This document shows positions 1 to 7,875 of a stretch of DNA of 8,645 bases, piece by piece (the stretch's first letter is position 1; each line of letters begins with the position of its first letter). Source of the DNA: Methanosarcinales archaeon (GTDB lineage: Archaea; Halobacteriota; Methanosarcinia; Methanosarcinales; Methanosarcinaceae); contig JAAXQB010000108.1 in the NCBI GenBank assembly GCA_012329085.1, forward strand, positions 1 through 8,645. The letters are read 5' to 3'. The position numbers and the translations under genes were made by a program. The notes below the pieces were generated by a model, which saw nothing but the letters and a program-made list of their open reading frames with translations, searched no databases and had not been told where the DNA came from.

Positions 1-178
1 CAGGCCACAGTGCTTCGCCATCCGATCGAATTCGGTACAGCAGACGGGTGTAGGCATCATGCGCTGGCCCATCATCTCCAGCCGGATGCGTCTTGGATGC
101 TTCCACAGCACTGAATGCCTTCTGGGCCGCAACCAAAAAATTGATGTAATCCATTTCGTTACATTTTGGTGTGTTCAT
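1..178 (-). CDS. Transposase, N-terminal part (cut by window edge)
   Basis: The first 59 codons of a minus-strand gene are visible, starting at ATG 176-178 and running off the left edge. The peptide begins MNTPKCNEMDYINFL and continues with a stretch around SKTHPAGDDGPAHDAYTRLL. This resembles, from memory, the N-terminus of DDE transposases (annotated as IS4 or IS701-like) common in methanogens and cyanobacteria. The catalytic domain lies outside the window, so family and activity cannot be checked. Base composition supports a mobile origin: I count about 52% GC over positions 1-180, against about 20-30% in sampled windows of the neighbouring genes. There is only a weak AAGG just before the start. 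No frameshift is seen in the visible part. The transposase call is fairly good; the family name is a guess from recall. Confidence 0.65.
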   Translation of the reverse strand, partial: MNTPKCNEMDYINFLVAAQKAFSAVEASKTHPAGDDGPAHDAYTRLLYRIRSDGEALWP

Positions 179-219
179 ACCTTAACTTTATCACATTCTA
201 TTGAACTGCGTAACTCCTA
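1..219 (-). mobile_element. Insertion sequence, 5' end segment
   Basis: The GC-rich transposase start and its short leader form one edge of an insertion sequence whose body lies to the left of the window. The likely outer end is near 205-219, which read on the minus strand is TAGGAGTTACGCAGT. A similar string (TAGGACTTACGCA) is what I remember at the ends of insertion sequences in cyanobacteria and related elements. To the right, the DNA becomes uniformly AT-rich. The opposite end and the target-site duplication are not in the window, so the exact boundary is inferred. Confidence 0.4.
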
Positions 220-302
220 TTTAATTTGAAACGCCATAAAAACATATTATACATAATTAATTTTTTTAGATTTTAATGATAAAATGTAAAATTCAACATA
301 CT
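179..302. other. Gap between IS start and leuS end
   Basis: This gap holds the transposase leader and the presumed IS terminus (to about 219), then AT-rich DNA downstream of leuS. On the minus strand, after the leuS TAG stop, there are short U-rich stretches, for example five T opposite 238-242 and longer A/T runs near 258-270. These could serve as archaeal U-tract termination for leuS. I see no stable hairpin and no other gene. The terminator reading is weak. Confidence 0.3.
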
Positions 303-3218
303 CTAATCTAATTCCAAATAAATTGCAACTCTCATTGGTATTGCGAACCTTGATTTATTTTCAGGATCATATGATGGACTGTCTTCTGAACTAATTTCAA
401 CAGGAATTGAAAGTTCTTGTTCCAAAAAAGAAATTGATTCTTTTAGTATGAATTCTTCATCAATTTTAAAATTTATCATACTATCTAATAATTCAGGATT
501 TAAAGTTTTAATTTCAGGAATAATTTTTTGTATAAATTTTTGAACTTCTTTTCCTCGTGCTCGCAATTCTGAATCTTTCATAACCGTTTTAATTAAAAGA
601 CCAACATTCAAATTTTCTTCTTTTTGCATTGAAAGCCCAATATTAAACACTTTATTTTTCCATTGAGATGAAGTATAAATATATACTTTTTTATGGCTTT
701 GTTTAATAACTCTCACGATTGATTCTATATCTGAAAGTGTATTTTTAACTAATTCTTCTGCAAATTCAGATTCTTTATTAACAAGATTCAAATCAAATTC
801 AGGATATGGTACTTGTGATATAAAACCATCTTGTCCCATATCAACCCATAATTCTTCACAAATGTGTGGCATAAATGGTGAAAGCAATCGAACCCATGTA
901 TTTAATATGCTTTTAAGTAATATGATTCCGCCTCTTCTTTGATACCATCTAATATCATTAAATAACAAAAAGAACGAATGCTGAATTGCATTTCTAGTTT
1001 GAATTGCTTTAAGTGAAATATTTGTTTCTTTTATATGATATTGAAGTCGACTTAACATCCATTTATCAATTAATTTTAATTCAGACACATTAGAATCAGG
1101 CATTTCAATTATATTTTGTGAAATTGTATAAAATCTATTTACTTGTTTTTTTACACTCCCTGCATCACTATGTTTCCAATCTACATCTTGCGATTGCTCT
1201 GCATTTAAAAGTATATACATTCGTGTAATGTCTGCACCATATGTATCTACGGCTTCTGTTAGGGTAAGAAGTGGTCCTTTTGATTTACTCATCTTTTCAC
1301 CTTCAAGAGATACAAAACTATTGATGGCAATCGATTTAGGCCATTTATCTTTATCAAAAAATACAGTGTGGTGAAAAATGAAAAATAACAGATGGTTTGC
1401 AATTAAATCTTTTCCAGAAGACCTAATATCCACAGGATACCAATAATTGAACTCCCACAAAATTTTTTGAATAAGTTCTTTTGAAATATTTGATGTATTT
1501 GAAACTTCATCTATATCTCCTTTATTGAGTAGTACAAAATCAAAAAATTGGGAATTAAGTTGTTCAGGTTTTATAATATCAAGGAATTTTCGAATGATAT
1601 AATATGCCATATATATGGTAGAATCTCCGAGTGATTCAATTAACCATTCATTATCAAATGGAAGTTTTGTTCCAAGTCCTTTTCTACGCGTGCATGCTTT
1701 ATCTTTAAGCCAATCTATTTTATTATTGAATTCAGTTCTAATTTCAGGAGGATAAAACTCCATAGATTCAACACATTCGTATGCTTTTTTTTTCCACTTA
1801 GGATTTGAATAATTTAAAAACCATTGCCCTTTTACCATATTTATAACGCCTTTTGTGCCACATCTACACACCACAGGCTCACTAAGTTCATAGAAAAGTT
1901 CACATATTTCTGGATTTTGCAAAAGGTCAGAGGTTAAAATATCTTTTATCTTTGAAACTTTGATGCCAGCATATTTTCCTGTATTTTCTTTTAGCACGCC
2001 CTTGTGAAATTCTTTTTTATATATGGTTTTTGTAGCTAATTCTAATTTTTCATCTTGTTGAGATTTAATCTTCATTTCTTTAACAATCTCAATTGCAGGA
2101 TATTCTCCAAAATCTGGAATTTTAATTAAAGAAATTGGCTCAATTTTAGATATTGTATTAACTTCAATTCCAAAATTTGAAAGATTTTCTGATTTTAAAT
2201 CATCGAGTGCTACAAAGTCAAAAGGTGCATGTGCAGGAACACTCATAACAATCCCAGAACCATTATCTCCTTTTACAAATCGTGCAGGTAGTGTTAAAAT
2301 TTCAGTATCTGTTAATGGATTTTTAACTTTTATGCCAATAAGTGTTTTTGAATCTATGGTTTCAATAAATTCTACTTTTCTATCTGTGAATGTGAGTTTA
2401 TAATACGATTCTTTACTTACAATCCATGTTTCAGCTTCAAATTCGTACGATTCATCTTCTGATTCTCTTATAACTTTTATTTTAACATATTCGATATCTG
2501 GATTTATCCATAGGTTTGTGACTCCAAAAATAGTTTCAGGTCTTAGGGTTGCACACGGAAAAATTATATTTTCAGCATTATCATACTTAAATTTAATAAA
2601 AATATAATCCATGATTGTTGCATTTTCCCCATGCAATATATCATGATCTTCTAATGGATTTTCATCATTTGGGCACCATTTTACAGGATGTGACCCTTTT
2701 ACAACAAATCCTTTTTCGTGTAATAAATTAAATTGCCATTCAATGAGTTTTTTATAATGTGGGTCCGTGGTTGTGAATTTTCGCCTCCAATCAATAGAAA
2801 AACCAATTGAACGCATTGCATTTTCAGATTCTACTTTAAAATAATCAACAATTTTTTCAGGTGTTGTAAGCTCTTCTAAAATCTCCATTGGTATTTTATG
2901 AAATTTTGAATAAACTTCCATAGTGGATGGGTCTTTATTTGCTATAAGTTCAACAAGTCCAATAATTGGCGTTCCTGTAACATGAAAGCCCATTGGGAAT
3001 AAAACATTATATCCGCATGCTCTTTTATATCGTGCTATAACATCACCAATTGTAAAGGTTCGTGTGTGTCCAGCATGTAGATTTCCATTTAAATAGGGAT
3101 ATGGGATTGTGATAAAGTATTTTTTTCTTTCATCTATTTCAGATTCAAATAGTTTTGAATCATTCCATTTTTTTTGCCATTTTTCTTCTATAATTTTTGA
3201 ATTGTATGTTTTATGCAT
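303..3218 (-). CDS. leuS: Leucyl-tRNA synthetase, archaeal type
   Basis: This class Ia aminoacyl-tRNA synthetase charges tRNA-Leu with leucine using ATP and acts in the cytoplasm. Seen in the 971-residue protein: the HIGH-type signature HAGH at 48-51 after PYPYLNGNL; the CP1 editing insert with the threonine-rich motif ATLRPETIFG at 223-232; VPAHAPFD at 327-334, whose D334 matches the conserved editing aspartate; a CxC pair at C451/C453; KGQWF near 463-467; RRKGLGTKLPF near 510; and KMSKS at 642-646 (GEKMSKSKG). The C-terminus ends in a MRVAIYLELD-like tail typical of archaeal enzymes. The form of the editing motif and the length mark the archaeal/eukaryotic rather than bacterial type. ATG at 3216-3218 fits the family N-terminus (YNSKIIEEKWQKKW); there is no strong Shine-Dalgarno. 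The stop is TAG. A run of nine T at 1785-1793 is present without breaking the frame. It is a housekeeping gene, not part of the upstream defence cluster. Confidence 0.97.
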   Translation of the reverse strand: MHKTYNSKIIEEKWQKKWNDSKLFESEIDERKKYFITIPYPYLNGNLHAGHTRTFTIGDVIARYKRACGYNVLFPMGFHVTGTPIIGLVELIANKDPSTMEVYSKFHKIPMEILEELTTPEKIVDYFKVESENAMRSIGFSIDWRRKFTTTDPHYKKLIEWQFNLLHEKGFVVKGSHPVKWCPNDENPLEDHDILHGENATIMDYIFIKFKYDNAENIIFPCATLRPETIFGVTNLWINPDIEYVKIKVIRESEDESYEFEAETWIVSKESYYKLTFTDRKVEFIETIDSKTLIGIKVKNPLTDTEILTLPARFVKGDNGSGIVMSVPAHAPFDFVALDDLKSENLSNFGIEVNTISKIEPISLIKIPDFGEYPAIEIVKEMKIKSQQDEKLELATKTIYKKEFHKGVLKENTGKYAGIKVSKIKDILTSDLLQNPEICELFYELSEPVVCRCGTKGVINMVKGQWFLNYSNPKWKKKAYECVESMEFYPPEIRTEFNNKIDWLKDKACTRRKGLGTKLPFDNEWLIESLGDSTIYMAYYIIRKFLDIIKPEQLNSQFFDFVLLNKGDIDEVSNTSNISKELIQKILWEFNYWYPVDIRSSGKDLIANHLLFFIFHHTVFFDKDKWPKSIAINSFVSLEGEKMSKSKGPLLTLTEAVDTYGADITRMYILLNAEQSQDVDWKHSDAGSVKKQVNRFYTISQNIIEMPDSNVSELKLIDKWMLSRLQYHIKETNISLKAIQTRNAIQHSFFLLFNDIRWYQRRGGIILLKSILNTWVRLLSPFMPHICEELWVDMGQDGFISQVPYPEFDLNLVNKESEFAEELVKNTLSDIESIVRVIKQSHKKVYIYTSSQWKNKVFNIGLSMQKEENLNVGLLIKTVMKDSELRARGKEVQKFIQKIIPEIKTLNPELLDSMINFKIDEEFILKESISFLEQELSIPVEISSEDSPSYDPENKSRFAIPMRVAIYLELD

Positions 3219-3254
3219 GGATTTAAACTCTTTATTGCTTATTTTATGGCTTTG

Positions 3255-3261
3255 TATATAA
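3255..3261 (-). promoter_or_regulatory. Candidate TATA box for leuS
   Basis: Read on the minus strand the bases are TTATATA, directly preceded by AAAA, which suits an archaeal B-recognition element. The box lies about 37 bases before the leuS ATG, so transcription would start near 3233-3236 and give a very short leader. A rival box, TTAAATA at about 3272-3278, would give a slightly longer leader. Archaeal promoter logic is assumed; in this A/T-rich DNA such strings arise by chance. Confidence 0.35.
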
Positions 3262-3407
3262 TTTTATTGATATTTAAGCATTTCACTATTTTATCTATAT
3301 ATGCATTATATCTCAGTTTTTATTTTTCAAATCTTATATCCGAATATTTTTTATAAATTTTTTTACATATCTCGTTCAATTAATATCTCGCTTTTTAATT
3401 TTAAATA

Positions 3408-3427
3408 GAGAATTTTTAAAAATTCTC
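3408..3427. repeat. Perfect 20-bp palindrome downstream of hamB
   Basis: The left arm GAGAATTTTT is followed at once by its exact reverse complement AAAAATTCTC, with no spacer and with symmetry lost at the next base on both sides. It lies about 90 bases after the hamB stop and about 190 bases before the leuS start. It could be a dimeric regulator site, or part of the 3' end of the hamB transcript. No long T tract follows on the minus strand, so a classic intrinsic terminator is not supported. Confidence 0.45.
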
Positions 3428-3447
3428 GATAGTTTTTATAATCAATT

Positions 3448-3484
3448 CTATTTTATTTTAAAAAAATATTTTTTTTAAAAATAG
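3448..3484 (-). terminator. Imperfect A/T inverted repeat, possible hamB terminator
   Basis: The segment begins with CTATTTT and ends with AAAAATAG, with A7 and T8 runs facing each other around a TA centre, so most of the two arms can pair. It starts about 30 bases after the hamB stop. On the minus strand it gives a long T run followed by an A run, consistent with archaeal T-rich termination. Arm pairing is only A-T apart from the outermost G-C, so a hairpin would be weak, and chance is possible in such DNA. Confidence 0.3.
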
Positions 3485-3514
3485 TTGAAAATAATTTTAA
3501 ATTTTTAAAACATT

Positions 3515-5839
3515 TTATTTTAAAGCATTATTGATTTTATCTTTTTCATATTGCAACAATTCAAAATTATTTTTTGATAGTTCAATAGCTTTTTCAATAA
3601 CTCCATCTTCATTTAAATCTTTATTTATTTTGGTTTCAAGTTTATTTATTGCAGAAGTTGGAATTCCATATTCCGACAATATTGTTAAATTACTACGAAT
3701 GAAATCATTTTCTATTTGACTGGCATAATAACCATAATTTCCAGAAGAAATATTATTTTTTTCACAAACATATTTTTGTAACTCATTCATAACACTTAAC
3801 CACTTTGGAACTTTATATTGAAACCAATGTCTTAAAATTTGAAAAGACTCAGTTACTGATTTTTGAAGTAATTCATCGTCTGATAATTCAAATAGTGTTT
3901 TGGTATATTTGTATTTTTGAAAATCTAAATCGTTTCTTTTGTATTCATCTTTGAGTTTTTTTGTGGTTAAACTGTTTAATATTAATTCAATTTTTTCTTT
4001 ATTTTTATTTATCCAGTCCCTATCAGATTTATATTTTTTTAATTTATCATTAACTAACCAATGAATTGATTGTTTAATTCCATAAAAATTTGTAACTCTT
4101 ATTAAATTTCCCAAAGTCATTGGTATAGTAGTTTCTCCATCTTTTAATAAATTATTCCAAGCAAGAGATAAAACATATGTTAATTGTTGATAATTTGGTG
4201 ACTTATTCCATATGATTAAATCTTTTTGCACCTCAATATCACTTTCTAATTTATTTAAAATTTTTTTCTGCCCTTTAATAGACACCCCATTTTTTTGAAA
4301 TAATTCTCTTTCTTCTTTCGGAATTTTTGATAATTCTTTATATTGTTCTGATTCTTTTGTTTTATTTTTTATATCTTTATCTTTTAATCCATTTAGTACT
4401 TCGTCTTTTATCGGATCTTGTTCAAAAAATGGAATATCAACAATCATTCCATTTTCTCTTTCTGGCTTAGGATTAAAATCATAAATTTTTCCAATATAAT
4501 GAATCATCATTCTTCCAGAACGACCTTTGATATTTGAATAATCAAAATAATCAATTGGTGTTTGTTTTCCTTTTGTTTTATCAAAATAAATAACATTTTT
4601 TGCACTTGTATTCACTCCTTCAATGATAGTCGAAGTACAAAATATATATTTTAATTTTTTATCATTAAAATAATCTATCATTGATGAATTTATATGTTTT
4701 TGTAATGCCCCATCATTTATTCCTATTTCAAAATTTAAAAATTTTATTAAATTCCAATTTTTATTTATATTTTCTTCTATCCACTCTATCAACGGCAGTT
4801 TCTCAATTTTTTCTATATTTTTTTCTTCTAAAAATTGAGTAAACTTTTCAGCTATTTTTCTCACTCTATTTGGAGAAGAACAATAAATAATTGTCTGTTC
4901 ATCTTTTAAATTAAGCAACAATTCAAACAATTTATCTTCTTTAAAAACTTTATATTTACGAGGTTTATCAAATTTTACTTTATTATCTAAATAAATATCA
5001 ATAGTCTTATTTTCAATAAGAGAATAGTTTGTTTTATAAAAGATGGCATCGTACTTTTCTGCAAATCCTTTTGAAATACCATCAATATTTGGTCCTAATA
5101 AATAAAATTGTGGTCGTGGATTTTGTTGAAGAAGTGTATAAAATGCGTTATTTAAAATATCTGATCTTTCATCATCTCTTTTTGCACTTAATTTATAAAA
5201 TTCATCTATCACAAAAAAATCTATTTGAGGTAAATTTTGATATTCCATAACCCTTTCGGCTGTAAGTAGGAATAAATTTCCTTTTTCTGTTAATGGTTCT
5301 TGTGAAGTTCTAACTATAATTTTATAATCTTCTTTATACTTTTTTAGTTTTTTTCTTGTTTCATCGAGTAATGCAAGTGTTGGTTGTATTACAACAATAT
5401 TTTTTTTCTTTTTGCTTGCTACAATTTCTTCAATTAAGAGACTTTTTCCAAAACTTGTCGGAGCACTCACAATAAGATTTTTTCCACCATCTAAAATGTA
5501 TTTTAAATATTTTTGTTCTTCATGAAAATATTTGCCATTTAAATTTTCTGAAAAATGTGATTCTTTTCTGATTTCTCCTGCTAAATTATTAAATTTTAAT
5601 TTTTCTTTTTCCTTTTCTAAATATGGATAAAACCCTGCTGATTCAATCAAATCTGTCCAAAGTTCAATGGTTTCAGAAGGGAATTTTTCCCAATTGTCTA
5701 AAACATAAATAATTATTTTTCTTCCAGATTCAGCATCATTTCTTAAATGTTTTGATGAAATTTTTGCAAATTTAAAACTATCATCTATTGAAATTGAATT
5801 ACTTTCTTCTATTACTGATATTATTTCTGTATTAGTCAT
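3515..5839 (-). CDS. hamB: Hachiman HamB, superfamily 2 helicase
   Basis: This 774-residue protein carries the full set of SF2 helicase motifs. Walker A (motif I) is APTSFGKS at 126-133 with K132. Motif Ia is IQPTLALLDE at 151-160. Motif II is IDEFYK at 211-216, giving DEFY rather than the textbook DExH/DEAD. LLGP at 247-250 may be motif III, and IIYCSS near 317-322 motif IV. NDGALQKH near 375-382 recalls Ski2-type helicases. Motif V is TSTIIEGVN at 402-410, and motif VI is KGRSGRM at 438-444 with R440 and R443. The lysine-rich half beyond 480 has no motif I can name. The start ATG (5837-5839) overlaps the hamA stop in ATGACTAA, so translation is probably coupled. In published bacterial Hachiman systems HamB is the ATP-dependent DNA sensor that holds and controls the HamA nuclease; the same role is inferred here. 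As a lone helicase the family would be uncertain; pairing with DUF1837 makes the call. Sampled GC is low (12 of 60 at 3541-3600). Confidence 0.88.
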   Translation of the reverse strand: MTNTEIISVIEESNSISIDDSFKFAKISSKHLRNDAESGRKIIIYVLDNWEKFPSETIELWTDLIESAGFYPYLEKEKEKLKFNNLAGEIRKESHFSENLNGKYFHEEQKYLKYILDGGKNLIVSAPTSFGKSLLIEEIVASKKKKNIVVIQPTLALLDETRKKLKKYKEDYKIIVRTSQEPLTEKGNLFLLTAERVMEYQNLPQIDFFVIDEFYKLSAKRDDERSDILNNAFYTLLQQNPRPQFYLLGPNIDGISKGFAEKYDAIFYKTNYSLIENKTIDIYLDNKVKFDKPRKYKVFKEDKLFELLLNLKDEQTIIYCSSPNRVRKIAEKFTQFLEEKNIEKIEKLPLIEWIEENINKNWNLIKFLNFEIGINDGALQKHINSSMIDYFNDKKLKYIFCTSTIIEGVNTSAKNVIYFDKTKGKQTPIDYFDYSNIKGRSGRMMIHYIGKIYDFNPKPERENGMIVDIPFFEQDPIKDEVLNGLKDKDIKNKTKESEQYKELSKIPKEERELFQKNGVSIKGQKKILNKLESDIEVQKDLIIWNKSPNYQQLTYVLSLAWNNLLKDGETTIPMTLGNLIRVTNFYGIKQSIHWLVNDKLKKYKSDRDWINKNKEKIELILNSLTTKKLKDEYKRNDLDFQKYKYTKTLFELSDDELLQKSVTESFQILRHWFQYKVPKWLSVMNELQKYVCEKNNISSGNYGYYASQIENDFIRSNLTILSEYGIPTSAINKLETKINKDLNEDGVIEKAIELSKNNFELLQYEKDKINNALK

Positions 5840-6764
5840 TTAAAGATTGTAGTGCAAATAATTTTTTATGCATTCTTTTCACAAGTTCATTTTTACATTT
5901 CACTGGAAAAAGTAACAATATTATATTTAATTGTGTTTTTAAAGGATGATTATTATTTAGATCGAAATAATTTTTTAATTCTTCTATTTCTTTTTTAATA
6001 TTATCCTCTAATTCTATCGAATATGAATCAAAATTTTTACTTGTATAGGTGCAAATTAAAGGAATGGTTATAGAATTTAATATATTTTGAAGTTTTGTTT
6101 TTTGATCCATCAAATCAATCCAATACTTCTTTTCAGGAATGTCATCATATGGTTTAATTTTTTTTGAAATTATATTAAATTCATCTTGTAGATACTCTCG
6201 TTTAAAGTGTTCTTTTATGTCTTTTACAAGTTCTTTAATTCCAGATTTTCCATCAACATATAATTTCGATTCCCCAAGCCACAATGATTTATTATTTGGT
6301 TGAATATGCACACCATCGAATCCGTGTATTGTATGACCATAAGAATCTTTAAAATAAATTTTCGAAAGTAATGGTATTGTTTTATGAAAATCCCTTAAAA
6401 GTAAATGTAAAATTAATTCACCAAATTCACCTCTTTTTAAATATTTTTTAGTAAGATCTAAATCATCAATATCTTTTCCTTTTTCATAAAGTATTCTAAC
6501 TTCGTTATATTCTTTAATTTTATAAATAGATCTTGAAGCATCTACCAATTTATCAATAATAACACTATTTGAAGTTTTATCCCCCTCATGTAAACCATAA
6601 GCAAATTCAATTAATGCACTTTGCAATAAATTAATAAGAGCTTTCCATCTATATTCATAATTTCCATTATCTTGTAATTCAAAATCGACAAAATATGTTC
6701 TTAAATTAGAATCGCCTATTTTTTCATTTATTACTTTATGTGAACCAAATATTGAATCAGACAT
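5832..6764 (-). CDS. hamA: Hachiman HamA, DUF1837 nuclease
   Basis: This 310-residue protein matches the DUF1837/HamA pattern. RGEFGELILHLLL at 111-123 supplies E116; GFDGVHI at 148-154 supplies D150; and LWLGESKLY at 161-169 supplies the E165-x-K167 pair. Together these form a PD-(D/E)xK-type nuclease core with every expected catalytic residue present. The region before about residue 105 and the C-terminal part, rich in lysine, glutamate and asparagine, are unassigned. No signal peptide or membrane segment is seen. In studied bacterial Hachiman systems HamA is the DNA-degrading effector, held inactive by HamB until abnormal DNA is met; this is inferred here. ATG at 6762-6764 is the first ATG of a long open frame and has no Shine-Dalgarno. 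A TTTAAAAA stretch about 25-32 bases upstream and a TATAAT about 16-21 bases upstream are weak promoter candidates, so the pair may be read alone or with the methyltransferase gene 100 bases upstream. Confidence 0.88.
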   Translation of the reverse strand: MSDSIFGSHKVINEKIGDSNLRTYFVDFELQDNGNYEYRWKALINLLQSALIEFAYGLHEGDKTSNSVIIDKLVDASRSIYKIKEYNEVRILYEKGKDIDDLDLTKKYLKRGEFGELILHLLLRDFHKTIPLLSKIYFKDSYGHTIHGFDGVHIQPNNKSLWLGESKLYVDGKSGIKELVKDIKEHFKREYLQDEFNIISKKIKPYDDIPEKKYWIDLMDQKTKLQNILNSITIPLICTYTSKNFDSYSIELEDNIKKEIEELKNYFDLNNNHPLKTQLNIILLLFPVKCKNELVKRMHKKLFALQSLND

Positions 6765-6783
6765 GTTTAAATTTTAAAAATTA

Positions 6784-6843
6784 TAGTTTTTTTAAATGCT
6801 CATAATCTTTTTGAATAATAAATTTTTCTCTCCCCTCTACAAT
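6784..6843 (-). other. Possible remnant coding stretch after the methyltransferase
   Basis: In the 100-base gap before hamA, the methyltransferase frame continues past its TGA (6865-6867) and a TAG (6844-6846), then reads 20 codons with a protein-like composition (IVEGREKF, then IIQKDYEHLKKL) to a TAA at 6781-6783. This could be the tail of a decayed small gene between the two defence units, or chance. There is no start codon in this frame. I cannot assign a family. An AGAGGGGAGAG purine stretch at about 6827-6837 is the most Shine-Dalgarno-like sequence in the area but has no start codon at a suitable distance. Confidence 0.2.
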
Positions 6844-6856
6844 CTACCGACTTTTT

Positions 6857-6871
6857 AACTCAACTCAACTC
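6857..6871. repeat. AACTC x3 pentamer repeat over methyltransferase stop
   Basis: Three perfect copies of AACTC stand in tandem and contain the methyltransferase TGA stop (6865-6867). A gain or loss of one copy would shift the frame only for the last few residues, and other stops follow closely in the alternative frames, so a functional effect is unlikely. Confidence 0.5.
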
Positions 6872-7875
6872 AAATCTAAATACTCATAAATATCCTTATA
6901 AATAACATGTGCTAATTGTCTCGCAAATTCCACAGGCACAGCATTTCCAATCATCTTGTATCCAACTGCCACATTATCATATTTAAACAAAAAATTATCT
7001 GGAAAAGTTTGTATTCTTGCACATTCACGAACCGAAAGCCTCCTATATAAATCCTCTTTACCCGGTACAAAAATTCTTTTATTTTGCTCAATAAATTTCA
7101 TTTTTGGAGCTTGTGGATGAAGTGGAGCATGCCGACCACCCGCTTGAATTGTAAAACTCGGCTCATTCCAACTTCTAACACGATTTCTTGACATATAAAT
7201 TGTTGAAAAATCACCATTCATATATTCATGATTGGATACAAAAAGATTTTCATTACCATTTGTATGATTTTTTTCTTTTGCAGATTTTACAAATTTTAAA
7301 TCCCAAATCGCGTCTTTTAAAGTTAGTTTTGGACTGATTACTTTTGGAGAAGAAAAAGTTTTATTCATTTTTATATCATATCCAACAATAATAACTCTTT
7401 TTCTATCTTGTGGAACTCCAAAATCATTTGCGTTTAAAAGAAAATACGAAACATTATATCCTAAAGATTTAAACTCATTCAAAATATTTTGAAATGCTTC
7501 TTTATGTCTTGGGAGTAAAATTCCTGAAACATTTTCTGCAAGAAAAAATAATGGTTTTTTTTCTTTTAAAACTCTAATATATTCATAAAAAAGCTGCCCC
7601 CTTGTATCATTTATTCCTCTTCCTGCGCCTGCTTCACTCCAACTTTGACATGGAGGGCCTCCGATAATACCAATCGAATCTGGCACATCACTTGACGGAA
7701 TATCAATAATATTTCTTTTGTCTAAATAAATATTTGGAAAATTATATTCAAAAGTATCCCAAATAGTTTTATCAAATTCATTGGCAAAAATTGTTTCAAA
7801 CCCAGCTTGATGAAATCCAAGATCAAGACCGCCAGCACCACTAAAAAGAGAAACTATTTTTATTTTATTTTGCAT
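6865..7875 (-). CDS. Cytosine-C5 DNA methyltransferase, GGCC type
   Basis: The 336-residue enzyme transfers a methyl group from S-adenosylmethionine to carbon 5 of cytosine. All main motifs are visible: motif I SLFSGAGGLDLG at 9-20 (cofactor), motif IV GGPPCQSWSEAG at 72-83 with catalytic C76, motif VI ENV at 114-116, motif VIII QDRKR at 156-160, motif IX RRLSVRECARIQ at 278-289, and motif X GNAVP at 310-314. The target-recognition part (MSRNRVRSWNEPSFTIQ at 228-244, then LHPQAPKM at 252-259) closely resembles M.HaeIII and M.NgoPII as I remember them, so the predicted target is GGCC. Length is near those enzymes and the gene reads as complete. ATG at 7873-7875 overlaps the endonuclease stop by 11 bases, the usual arrangement for a coupled restriction-modification pair. 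There is no Shine-Dalgarno. A GGCC site lies inside the gene at 7656-7659. With the endonuclease broken it may act as a solitary methyltransferase. Confidence 0.93.
   Translation of the reverse strand: MQNKIKIVSLFSGAGGLDLGFHQAGFETIFANEFDKTIWDTFEYNFPNIYLDKRNIIDIPSSDVPDSIGIIGGPPCQSWSEAGAGRGINDTRGQLFYEYIRVLKEKKPLFFLAENVSGILLPRHKEAFQNILNEFKSLGYNVSYFLLNANDFGVPQDRKRVIIVGYDIKMNKTFSSPKVISPKLTLKDAIWDLKFVKSAKEKNHTNGNENLFVSNHEYMNGDFSTIYMSRNRVRSWNEPSFTIQAGGRHAPLHPQAPKMKFIEQNKRIFVPGKEDLYRRLSVRECARIQTFPDNFLFKYDNVAVGYKMIGNAVPVEFARQLAHVIYKDIYEYLDLS

Larger units (their letters stand above)
3219..3514. other. AT-rich gap between hamB and leuS
   Basis: These 296 bases contain no credible gene on either strand. 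Base composition is extreme: I count 6 G/C in the 60 bases from 3421. The side near leuS holds a TATA-like box; the side near hamB holds two inverted repeats (3408-3427 and 3448-3484). In between, ATATCTC occurs three times (about 3308, 3367 and 3383), the last two extended to ATATCTCG. The region most likely combines the end of the hamB transcript with the leuS promoter. Confidence 0.6.

Noticed and set aside
3300..3514. CRISPR array or small RNA gene in the AT-rich gap
   Set aside because: There are no regularly spaced repeats of CRISPR length and no GC-rich folded island; only short motifs and A/T inverted repeats are seen.
3531..3719. Plus-strand open frame of 62 codons
   Set aside because: It is antisense to the hamB C-terminus with composition typical of an antisense shadow.
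5029..5250. Plus-strand open frame of 73 codons
   Set aside because: It is antisense to conserved hamB helicase motifs and has no recognisable protein features.
6844..6846. TAG read as pyrrolysine after the methyltransferase gene
   Set aside because: The methyltransferase already ends at a TGA 18 bases earlier and is full length; leuS also uses TAG as its ordinary stop, so read-through is not supported.
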